34,527 nucleotides of DNA. Origin: Phycisphaeraceae bacterium. GTDB lineage: Bacteria > Planctomycetota > Phycisphaerae > Phycisphaerales > Phycisphaeraceae. The position numbers were made by a program, and so were the translations under genes. Below are positions 1 to 6,136 of this stretch, in pieces; position 1 is the stretch's first letter, and every line of letters begins with the position of its first letter. The notes beneath the pieces were generated by a model. That model did no database searches. It was not told the DNA's origin and saw nothing but the letters and a program-made list of their open reading frames with translations. Where the stretch lies: NCBI GenBank assembly GCA_020849625.1, contig JADLFV010000032.1:1-34527 (forward strand), written 5' to 3'.

Positions 1-539
1 CAAGCCGTGGGCTGAGCGAAGCGAAGCCCCGGATCGAAGACACGCAGCGCCCGGGGCCGTTCGATCATCTGCAGAACAAACCCGCCCCCACAGCGACCCC
101 CACCACGACCCAGCCGGTCGCCAGGCCCGCGCCGGTTACCAGTTACACCATCAAGGCCGGCGACACTTTCTCCTCCATCGCCGCCGACAAGCTGGGCGAC
201 GAGAAATACTGGCAGCAGATCGCCCAGGCCAACCCCACCGTCGATCCGCAGAAGCTGAAGGTCGGCCAGGTCATTCGTCTGCCCACCCCCGGAAGTAGTG
301 CCGCAAGTAGCACCGCAAGTGCTGCGGGCAGTAGCAGTGACAGCACTTCCTCCGGCAAGCCCGCGTACGTGGTCAAGGCCGGCGACACGCTTTCCAGCAT
401 TGCCGACCAGTACTACGGCGACCGCGGCCTGTGGAGCACCATCTACAGCGCCAACAAAACCAAAATCGGCTCCAACCCCGACAAGCTCAAAGCGGGCATG
501 GAGTTGACCATTCCGCCTGCGCCCAAGGGAGCGGAATAA
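1..539 (+). CDS. LysM-domain protein, 3' part
   Basis: The reading frame is open from base 3 to a TAA at 537-539, and its start lies outside the window. It carries two LysM modules, at about bases 147-286 (YTIKAGDTFSSIA, then WQQIAQANP) and 369-524 (YVVKAGDTLSSIA, then WSTIYSAN). LysM modules bind the glycan of peptidoglycan or related N-acetylglucosamine polymers, so an envelope role is likely. The modules are joined by a Ser/Ala/Gly linker (about 290-350) written in roughly 12-bp DNA repeats. The segment upstream of the first module is Pro/Thr-rich and contains a small palindrome (9-29) that resembles one at 17054-17080. No catalytic domain is visible in the part present. Domain identity is seen directly. 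The overall function is unknown because the N-terminus is missing. Confidence 0.9.
   Translation, partial: SRGLSEAKPRIEDTQRPGPFDHLQNKPAPTATPTTTQPVARPAPVTSYTIKAGDTFSSIAADKLGDEKYWQQIAQANPTVDPQKLKVGQVIRLPTPGSSAASSTASAAGSSSDSTSSGKPAYVVKAGDTLSSIADQYYGDRGLWSTIYSANKTKIGSNPDKLKAGMELTIPPAPKGAE
9..29. repeat. Small REP-like palindrome inside the LysM gene
   Basis: Arms GGGCT (9-13) and AGCCC (25-29) enclose the loop GAGCGAAGCGA. An intergenic palindrome at 17054-17080 has nearly the same loop (AAAGCGAAGCGA) between GGTGGGT and ACCCACC. The copy here is translated in the LysM reading frame. Confidence 0.5.
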
Positions 540-559
540 GTTTAGCGGCTGAGGCCGCT

Positions 560-651
560 GTTGAAGCCGTCGAGTTTCAAGTTTCGAGTTTCGAGTTTTC
601 AAGACGGTGTGTTTGCCGACAACTCGAAACTCGAAACTTGACGGCCTCAAC
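560..651. repeat. Inverted TCGAAAC heptad array
   Basis: The left arm (560-598) is a 12-base flank GTTGAAGCCGTC followed by GAGTTTC-type heptads. The right arm (621-651) is the reverse complement of the same design, ending in the complementary flank. The left arm has one heptad more than the right. The loop is about 22 bases. The right arm ends one base before the ATG at 653, so the usual ribosome-binding region of the next gene lies within the repeat. Confidence 0.9.
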
Positions 652-652
652 A

Positions 653-1813
653 ATGCGCAGCATTCAACTCGGAACTCTCATTTTCGGCGGCGGCGTTGCC
701 GGCATGTGGCTGCTCGATGAACTGCATCGCGCTGGTTTTGCCGCGCTGCTGCTGGAGCGCTTCGCACTGGGCCAGGGTCAGACCGTCGCCTGCCAGGGCA
801 TCATCCACGGGGGACTGAAGTACACCCTGCACGGCCATCTGACCGGTTCGGCCCGGGCTATCCGTGACGCACCCGGCAGATGGCGCGATTCGCTGGAAGG
901 CCGCAGCAAGCCCGACCTGACGCACACGACCGTGCTGGCGGATTTCTGCCATCTGTGGCGCACCAGCACGATCAAGTCCATCGTCGGCGCCATCGGCGCC
1001 AAACGCGGCCTGCGCGTCGCCCCCCGCACGGTGGAAAAAGACAACCGGCCTGCGCCGCTGCGCGATTGTCCCGGCGAGGTCATGCGCCTCGATGAGCAGG
1101 TGATCGATCCGGTGTCGCTGCTGGCGGACCTGGCGGCGCAGCATCAAACGCGCATCGCCGGCTATGAGTCGGTCTCGTTCGAGCAAGGCGCGGTAGTCAT
1201 CGATCAGAAGCTGACCATTCATCCACAGGCCATCGTGCTGACCGCCGGTGCGGGCAATGCGGAACTGCGTGCGACTTTGGGCCTCGATCCGCAGATCATG
1301 CAACGCCGGCCCTTGCACATGGTCATGCTGCGCGGCGACAACCTGCCGCGGCTGTGCGGCCACTGCGTGGACGGCAAAGCCACGCGAGTGACGATCACCA
1401 GTCACAACACCAGTGATGGTGGAATTGTTTGGCAACTGGGCGGCCAGATCGCTGAGCGCGGCGTCAACATGTCGCCGGCTGAGTTGATTCGTTTTACCCA
1501 GGCTGAGTTGCAGCATGTCCTGCCGCAATTTGATCTTTTGGGGGGCCGCTGGGCGACGTATCGCGTCGATCGTGCCGAAGCGAAAACTCCAGGATTGCTG
1601 CGGCCGCAGGAAGCGACGGCCCAGCGCGAGGGGAATGTCATCACCGCCTGGCCCACCAAGCTGGCGATGGCGCCGCATCTGGCCGGTAAGATCATGGCGT
1701 TGTTGCCGCCGGCGAAAGGGTCTGGCGAGTTGGCCTGGCCGGACGATCTGGCCCGGCCGAACGTCGCGCTGCCGCCGTGGGAGACTGCCGCATCATGGAC
1801 CGCCGACCACTAG
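653..1813 (+). CDS. FAD-dependent oxidoreductase (DAO / glycerol-3-phosphate dehydrogenase-like)
   Basis: This is a 386-residue protein. The N-terminal dinucleotide-binding fold has the glycine motif GGGVAG (G12, G14, G17), then an acidic strand end (LLLER) and a GQTVACQGIIHGGLKY segment, typical of the DAO superfamily that includes GlpD-type dehydrogenases. The rest would form the substrate domain. No transmembrane segment is seen, so a soluble or peripheral enzyme is expected. The substrate cannot be named from sequence. The ATG at 653 was chosen because the open frame upstream runs through the inverted heptad array and because the glycine motif begins 11 residues in, the normal distance. 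No clear Shine-Dalgarno is present. The end overlaps the next gene by 19 bases, so the two are probably co-expressed. Confidence 0.85.
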   Translation: MRSIQLGTLIFGGGVAGMWLLDELHRAGFAALLLERFALGQGQTVACQGIIHGGLKYTLHGHLTGSARAIRDAPGRWRDSLEGRSKPDLTHTTVLADFCHLWRTSTIKSIVGAIGAKRGLRVAPRTVEKDNRPAPLRDCPGEVMRLDEQVIDPVSLLADLAAQHQTRIAGYESVSFEQGAVVIDQKLTIHPQAIVLTAGAGNAELRATLGLDPQIMQRRPLHMVMLRGDNLPRLCGHCVDGKATRVTITSHNTSDGGIVWQLGGQIAERGVNMSPAELIRFTQAELQHVLPQFDLLGGRWATYRVDRAEAKTPGLLRPQEATAQREGNVITAWPTKLAMAPHLAGKIMALLPPAKGSGELAWPDDLARPNVALPPWETAASWTADH

Positions 1814-2559
1814 GCAAAAGCAACCTGCTGGTGACGCCCCTGGGTTTCGGGGCCTTCAAGATCGGGCGCAACCTCGCCAGCAAATACCCCCGGAAGTTCG
1901 AGCTTCCTGACGTGCGCTCAGCGCATCACTTGCTCAACGACCTACTTGACCTGGGCATCGGTTACATCGACACCGCCCCGGCCTACGGCACCAGCGAGCA
2001 GCGCATCGGCGACGCCCTGCATCATCGCCGCAGCGAGTTCACAATCTCGACCAAGGCCGGCGAAACCTTCGAGAACGGAAAATCCACCTACGACTATTCC
2101 GGGTCCGCCATCACCCGCAGTGCCCAGCGCAGTCTCCAGCGCCTGCGCAGCGATCATGTTGACCTGCTGTTGATCCACTCCGACGGCAACGACCTGCACA
2201 TTCTCCAGCAGACCGATGCGGTCGATGCCATGCTCGCGCTCAAGCGCAAAGGCCTGGCCCGGGCCGTGGGCTTCTCCGGCAAGACCAGCGAAGGTTTTGT
2301 CGCGGCCCTCGATTGGGCCGACGCCATCATGGTCGAGTTCAACCCCCGGAACGTGGATCACTTGCCGGTCATGCAGCAGGCTCACGAGCGCGGCATCGGC
2401 GTGATCGTGAAAAAAGCCTTGGCCAGCGGTCATCTGCCTGCGGCCGAGTCGATTCGTTTCGCGCTGGGTCAGGATTGCGTGGACAGCGTGGTGGTGGGGG
2501 GGCTGGACCTGGGGCACATGAGGCAGAACGTGGCGACTGCGATGTCAAGGAAAAAGTGA
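1795..2559 (+). CDS. Aldo/keto reductase family protein
   Basis: This is a 254-residue NAD(P)H-dependent oxidoreductase of the aldo/keto reductase TIM-barrel family. The catalytic tetrad is complete: D59 and Y64 (in YIDTAPAYG), K87 (ISTKAG) and H128 (LLLIHSDG). At about 254 residues it is shorter than classical 300-330-residue members, as expected for the small bacterial subgroup that lacks some C-terminal loops. Such enzymes reduce aldehydes or ketones in the cytosol; the substrate is unknown. The ATG at 1795 is preferred over the in-frame GTG at 1777 because a GGGAG lies 11 bases upstream and the protein then starts with the usual RRPLGKSNLLV strand. It overlaps the FAD oxidoreductase gene. 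Its last codons and stop fall in the GTGAAAA repeat that follows. Confidence 0.9.
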   Translation: MDRRPLGKSNLLVTPLGFGAFKIGRNLASKYPRKFELPDVRSAHHLLNDLLDLGIGYIDTAPAYGTSEQRIGDALHHRRSEFTISTKAGETFENGKSTYDYSGSAITRSAQRSLQRLRSDHVDLLLIHSDGNDLHILQQTDAVDAMLALKRKGLARAVGFSGKTSEGFVAALDWADAIMVEFNPRNVDHLPVMQQAHERGIGVIVKKALASGHLPAAESIRFALGQDCVDSVVVGGLDLGHMRQNVATAMSRKK

Positions 2560-2653
2560 AAGGCGGAAAGTGAAAAGTGAAAAAATATTGCGGGCGGTGT
2601 TCCATTTATCGGGTCTTCTTTTCACTTTCCGCTTTCCACTTTTCACTTTCCGC
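2551..2653. repeat. Inverted GTGAAAA heptad array
   Basis: Units of AAAGTGA type run from 2551 to about 2585 and their reverse complements (TCACTTT, CCACTTT) from 2617 to 2653. The best-matching arms are 17 bases, 2563-2579 and 2637-2653. The left end contains the stop codon of the aldo/keto reductase gene, and the right arm reaches into the -35 region of the RNA promoter at 2666. Confidence 0.85.
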
Positions 2654-2665
2654 GCCGCCAGTCGC

Positions 2666-2674
2666 TGGTATAAT
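2666..2674 (+). promoter_or_regulatory. Extended -10 promoter of the structured RNA
   Basis: TGGTATAAT is a perfect extended -10 element (TGn plus TATAAT, 2669-2674). The hexamer 17 bases upstream (CTTTCC) is a poor -35 and lies in the repeat arm, which fits an extended -10 promoter. The predicted transcript start is near 2681. Confidence 0.75.
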
Positions 2675-2680
2675 GAACGT

Positions 2681-2909
2681 GACAAGTGAAGACACCCGCG
2701 GCGGCGAGCAGACCTGCTGTTATTTGCTCGAACCTAAATCAACCCCAAGGGAGCGTGGACCGGGCGCGATGGTCAAGCCTCCTTCGAGTGGAAGACCGGG
2801 ACGACCTGGCATCGCACCCACCTGCATTGGGGTTTGAGCAAATCCGGGTCCGCCACGCGCTGCCGGGTGATCGAACTTTCAAAAGGTCCGTTTCGACGGG
2901 CCTTTTTTT
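2681..2909 (+). ncRNA. Structured non-coding RNA, candidate 6S RNA
   Basis: An RNA of about 229 nt is bounded by an extended -10 promoter and an intrinsic terminator, with no convincing reading frame. Long-range pairings give a rod. Outer ACCCG (2694-2698) pairs with CGGGT (2864-2868). ATTTGCTC (2722-2729) pairs perfectly with GAGCAAAT (2836-2843). AACCCCA (2741-2747) pairs with 2828-2834 (one G-T pair possible at the end). GCGATG (2766-2771) pairs with CATCGC (2810-2815). An 11-base unpaired stretch on the 5' side (2730-2740) faces almost nothing on the 3' side, forming an asymmetric central bulge. A long rod with a central bubble and its own promoter resembles 6S RNA, which binds the sigma70 RNA polymerase holoenzyme, though conserved 6S bases could not be verified. 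tmRNA, RNase P and SRP signatures are absent. A cysE riboswitch is less likely because the terminator lies 280 bases upstream of cysE. An RNA gene is well supported; the 6S label is tentative. Confidence 0.65.
2884..2909 (+). terminator. Intrinsic terminator of the structured RNA
   Basis: An 8-bp stem (AGGTCCGT 2884-2891, ACGGGCCT 2896-2903, one G-T pair) closes a TTCG tetraloop and is followed directly by a run of seven T. Confidence 0.92.
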
Positions 2910-2985
2910 GTTGGACTCTCACCCGGCTGTCCCAGGCCGCACCGGGTACATGTCGCGCCACGCGGGGTCGAAACCGTGGATAAGG

Positions 2986-3110
2986 AAACTCGAAATCCGA
3001 AACTTGAAATCCGAAATAAACTCAAAACTCGAACAGGAAAAGCCGCTGACAAGGTGCGCTTTGAGGTTTTGGGCTTGGGATTTATTTCGAGTTTCGAGTT
3101 TCGAGTTTTT
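2986..3110. repeat. Inverted TCGAAAC/ATCCGAAA array
   Basis: The left arm (2986-3033) alternates AAACTCG, AAATCCG and AAACTTG units and then CGAAATAAA. The right arm (about 3059-3110) carries their reverse complements, again with the TTTATTTCG block. The loop is about 25 bases. It lies between the RNA gene and cysE. The same unit family and the same AAATAAA block recur at 26591-26734. Confidence 0.85.
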
Positions 3111-3188
3111 TAGCCCCCACGTAGGCTGTCATGCACCCGGCCGCTCCAGTTCACTGGAGCGTGCTTCCAAACCGTATATCATTACCCC

Positions 3189-4151
3189 ATGGCCACTTCC
3201 CACAAACCGCAACCGCCCATCGAGCAACTGACCGCCCAGGTCATCGAAAGCTACCGCTCCGAGCCGGGCACCAGCCACCTCGAGGCCACCTTCCTGCCCA
3301 GCCGGGCCCGGGTCATCGAAGCCATCGAAGTCCTGCGCCGCATCATCTTCCCCGGCTTCTTCGAGGAAAAACGCATCACCAGCGCCAACGTCCAGCAACG
3401 CACGGCCGAACTCATTCAGCAGCTTCATGACCTGCTCTACGAACAGATTCACCAGACCCTGCGCTACGAACTGAACCGCACGCAGGGCAAAGGCAAAGGC
3501 GACGAGTGCAAAAACTGCGGCCAGCAGGCGGCTGACCTCACGCTCGCCTTCCTGTCCACCATCCCCGGTCTGCGGCACAACCTGGCACTCGACGTGCAGG
3601 CGGCCTTCGAAGGCGATCCCGCCTCCGTCAGCACCGACGAGACGATCTTCTGCTATCCCGGCGTCGATGCCATCTTCATCTACCGGGCCGCCCACGAGAT
3701 GTTCCGTCTCGAGGTTCCGCTCCTGCCGCGCATCATGAGCGAGTACGCCCACAACGAGACCGGCATCGACATCCACCCCGGCGCCACCATAGGCGAATCG
3801 TTCTTCATCGACCACGGCACCGGCGTCGTCATCGGCGAAACCACCATCATCGGCGACCGCGTCAAGATCTACCAGGGCGTGACGCTGGGCGCGTTGTCCA
3901 CCAAGGGCGGCCAGGCGTGGCGCGGCCGCAAACGCCATCCCACCATCGAGGACGACGTGACCATCTACGGCGGCGCCATCATCCTCGGCGGTGAAACCGT
4001 CATCCACGAAGGCGCCACCATTGGCGGGTCGCTGTTCATCACCCACTCCGTCCCCGCCGGGCACTACGTTTCCATGAAAGACCCGGAGTTGAAATTGCGC
4101 CCGCCCAAGAAAAACTGGCGTCCCCGCTCGCAGAAAAAGTCGATCGAATGA
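3189..4151 (+). CDS. cysE: Serine O-acetyltransferase
   Basis: This 320-residue cytosolic enzyme transfers acetyl from acetyl-CoA to L-serine, giving O-acetylserine, the precursor of cysteine. Residues 1-180 form the helical N-terminal domain, longer than in the E. coli enzyme (273 residues total). From about 190 the hexapeptide-repeat left-handed beta helix begins. D194 in DIHPGA and H209 in IDHGTG have the same 15-residue spacing as catalytic D143 and H158 of E. coli CysE. Later markers are VTLGALSTKGG and the RHPTIEDDVTIYGGA turn. The tail after residue 300 is basic and lacks the C-terminal Ile usually used to dock with cysteine synthase (it ends KKSIE), so complex formation is uncertain. 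It is a single gene between two large inverted repeats. Confidence 0.95.
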   Translation: MATSHKPQPPIEQLTAQVIESYRSEPGTSHLEATFLPSRARVIEAIEVLRRIIFPGFFEEKRITSANVQQRTAELIQQLHDLLYEQIHQTLRYELNRTQGKGKGDECKNCGQQAADLTLAFLSTIPGLRHNLALDVQAAFEGDPASVSTDETIFCYPGVDAIFIYRAAHEMFRLEVPLLPRIMSEYAHNETGIDIHPGATIGESFFIDHGTGVVIGETTIIGDRVKIYQGVTLGALSTKGGQAWRGRKRHPTIEDDVTIYGGAIILGGETVIHEGATIGGSLFITHSVPAGHYVSMKDPELKLRPPKKNWRPRSQKKSIE

Positions 4152-4187
4152 CGCCCGGGCGCTATGATGCATCAGAATCAGGAAACC

Positions 4188-4366
4188 AACCGCAGAGACG
4201 CAGAGGACACAGAGGAAGGCAGGGTGAAACACTTTTTTGCCGCAAAAAGTCGCAAAAGACACAAATGTAGAACGTAATCATCAATCCTTTTTGTGAATTC
4301 TGTGCCTTTCTTTTTGCGGCCACTGCTTCTGTTGCCATTCTCTGTGTCCCCCGCGTCTCTGCGGTT
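4188..4366. repeat. Nested inverted repeat: CGCAGAG outer arms, GCCGCAAAAAG inner arms
   Basis: The outer arms (4188-4214 and 4340-4366, 27 bases each, 25 complementary) are built from CGCAGAGA and ACACAGAGG units. Inside lie inner arms of another family: GCCGCAAAAAGTCGC with following units (about 4234-4265), facing TTTGTG...CTTTTTGCGGCC (about 4290-4321). The inner family also occurs inside the hairpin at 18057-18228, where the outer units differ. The repeat fills the gap between cysE and the LON-domain gene. Confidence 0.9.
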
Positions 4367-4392
4367 CAAATTGTTTTGCATGAAAGCTGATC

Positions 4393-5082
4393 GTGTCCTC
4401 CACCTTGGTCATTGATTTTGGTCAACCGTTGCCGCTGTTTCCGCTGGGCCAGTGCGTGCTGCTGCCGCACGCCGCGGTGCCGTTGCACATTTTCGAGCCG
4501 CGCTATCGCGCCATGACCCGTGATGCCCTCGATTCGCGCGGATTGATCGCCATGGCGGTGTTCGAGGGCGACGACTGGAAGCAGGATTACGAGGGTCGCC
4601 CGCCCGTGCGGCCGTGCGTGTGCATCGGGTACATCGTGCAGCATCATCAGTTGCCCGACGGCCGATACAACCTGCTGCTGCACGGCGTCTGCCGGGCCCG
4701 GGTGGATCGCGAGACGGAGCACGGGCCGTACCGCACAGCTTATCTGAAACCGGTCGAGCCGCGTGACACGCTGGAGATCGACCTGGATGAGCATCGCCGG
4801 CAACTGGAGGCGTTGTTCGACGACGAGCACATCGGCAAGCTGGCGGTGATCGCCGCCGTGCGTCGCTGGCTGAACGATGAAATTCCCACCGTGGCCATGA
4901 TCGATCTGGCGGCCATGGCGTTGTGCCGCGAGACGGATCAGCGTTACGCCATGCTGGCTGAGGTCGATCCGGTGCGGCGTGCGGAGCGGCTGGTCCATCA
5001 GTTGCACGAGCTTCGCCGCTGGATGGCGGCCGCGGATCAGTTCGGGCCCGCCCTGTCGAAGGATGGGTTGTCGCTGAATTAA
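4393..5082 (+). CDS. LON substrate-binding domain protein
   Basis: This is a 229-residue protein that begins almost directly with the LON N-terminal (substrate-binding) fold: LPLFPLGQCVLLPHAAVPLHIF, then EPRYRAM, then a GRYNLLLHGVCRARV strand near residue 100. There is no AAA+ ATPase or Ser-Lys protease domain, so it belongs to the stand-alone LON-domain family. The biochemical role of these proteins is poorly known; adaptor or substrate-recognition functions are proposed. The second half is alpha-helical, as in that family. The GTG at 4393 was chosen because it is the first start after the repeat and places the LPLFPLG strand near residue 14. No strong Shine-Dalgarno is visible and a TTG at 4405 is an alternative. 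The stop is followed after eight bases by the 99-bp palindrome. Confidence 0.88.
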   Translation: MSSTLVIDFGQPLPLFPLGQCVLLPHAAVPLHIFEPRYRAMTRDALDSRGLIAMAVFEGDDWKQDYEGRPPVRPCVCIGYIVQHHQLPDGRYNLLLHGVCRARVDRETEHGPYRTAYLKPVEPRDTLEIDLDEHRRQLEALFDDEHIGKLAVIAAVRRWLNDEIPTVAMIDLAAMALCRETDQRYAMLAEVDPVRRAERLVHQLHELRRWMAAADQFGPALSKDGLSLN

Positions 5083-5090
5083 AATCCGAC

Positions 5091-5189
5091 GCCGAGCCCT
5101 GAGGAGTCTGCGACGATGGGCCGGATTGAGCGGTCCCCGTGCGTCCGATCCGGCCCTTCGTCGTCGCAGACTCCTCCTCAAGGCTCGGC
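5091..5189. repeat. 99-bp palindromic element, copy 1
   Basis: An imperfect palindrome begins GCCGAGCCCTGAGGAG and ends in CTCGGC. Its arms contain GGGCCGGAT and ATCCGGCCC, around an unpaired centre of about 22 bases. A second copy at 23256-23354 is inverted: the reverse complement of that copy aligns to this one over 99 bases with 12 substitutions and no gap. It is probably a REP- or MITE-like element. No T run follows it, so it is not an ordinary terminator. Confidence 0.88.
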
Positions 5190-5224
5190 TTCTGTGATGT
5201 TAGCGCGACAGGTACACTCTGACC

Positions 5225-6136
5225 ATGGCTGAGCCGGCCCGTGACACGCTGATCGTCGGCTGCGGTTACCTGGGACGTCATCTGGCGTCCAGGCTGATCG
5301 AGCGCGGCTGCACCGTGTATGCCACCACCCGTTCGCCGGACAAGGCGCGGCAGTTGGCGGAACTGGGGGCCCGGCCGCTGCTGGTGCACGTGACTCAGCC
5401 GGTGACCCATGCGGCCCTGCGACCGGCCATCGAAGCGCCGACGCTGGATGTGTTTTACCTGGTGCCGCCCGGAAGACCTGATCGGTCACCCTCACCGCGG
5501 CAGGTGGTGCTGGGCGGCGTGGCCCACGTGCTGCGTTCTCTGCGCAACGGCCACGTGCGGCGGGCGGTGCTGGTGTCTTCCTCCGCGGTGTACGGGCAAC
5601 GTGACAGGCAGCGCGTAGATGCGGACACACCGGCTGAAGCGCAGGATGAACGCGCCAAACTGTTGCTTGAGGGCGAGAAGTTGTGGCTGGATGCGGGCGA
5701 AGCGTATCACGTGTTGCGTTTGGCGGGGTTATACGGGCCGCATCGCGTGGTAGGGATGAAAGCCCTGCGGCAGGGCGCCCCGTTGCTGGGCGATCCGCAA
5801 GCCCTGCTGAATCTGATCCACGTGGACGATGCGGCGGAACTGTTGCTGGCGATGATGCGGGCTGATGCGCCTGGACGCATCGAACTGGGTTGCGACGGCC
5901 GGCCCGTGCCGCGCATCGAGTATTACCAGCACCTGGCGCAACTGATCAACGCACCACCCCCGGAAATTCTGACTGACGAAAAGGTGATCGCGCTGCTGGG
6001 CGTGAATGCGGATCGTCTGCGACGAAGTTCCTCCAAGGCGCTGGACCCGGCGCCCACCTGCCGACGCACCGGTTGGCGGCCGCGGTATGTGGATTACCAT
6101 GCGGGACTGGCGGCTGTGTTACACTCCCCGGCCTGA
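5225..6136 (+). CDS. NAD(P)-binding epimerase/SDR family protein (YeeZ-like)
   Basis: This 303-residue atypical short-chain dehydrogenase/epimerase carries the nucleotide-binding motif GCGYLGRHL near residue 12, the form seen in YeeZ-like proteins. Later markers are VSSSAVYG (about 117-124), a VLRLAGLYGP segment that helps shape the substrate site, and NLIHVDDAAELLL (about 197). The usual catalytic Tyr-x-x-x-Lys is not clear; the aligned region is LLEGEKLWL with Lys but no Tyr. Atypical SDRs often lack it, so the protein may bind rather than turn over a nucleotide sugar. It is cytosolic. The stop TGA shares its final A with the ATG of the helicase gene, which indicates translational coupling. 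Confidence 0.85.
   Translation: MAEPARDTLIVGCGYLGRHLASRLIERGCTVYATTRSPDKARQLAELGARPLLVHVTQPVTHAALRPAIEAPTLDVFYLVPPGRPDRSPSPRQVVLGGVAHVLRSLRNGHVRRAVLVSSSAVYGQRDRQRVDADTPAEAQDERAKLLLEGEKLWLDAGEAYHVLRLAGLYGPHRVVGMKALRQGAPLLGDPQALLNLIHVDDAAELLLAMMRADAPGRIELGCDGRPVPRIEYYQHLAQLINAPPPEILTDEKVIALLGVNADRLRRSSSKALDPAPTCRRTGWRPRYVDYHAGLAAVLHSPA

Noticed and set aside
560..651. CRISPR array
   Set aside because: Units of seven bases repeat without spacers and are mirrored as reverse complement; no cas genes are present.
2681..3188. Riboswitch or attenuator leader for cysE
   Set aside because: The terminator is 280 bases upstream of cysE and a large repeat lies between; no SAM, T-box or cobalamin motif is seen, so a separate RNA gene is more likely.
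3129..4262. - strand open frame across cysE and the adjacent repeat
   Set aside because: cysE is complete and certain on the + strand, and the N-terminal part of the frame is translated repeat DNA.
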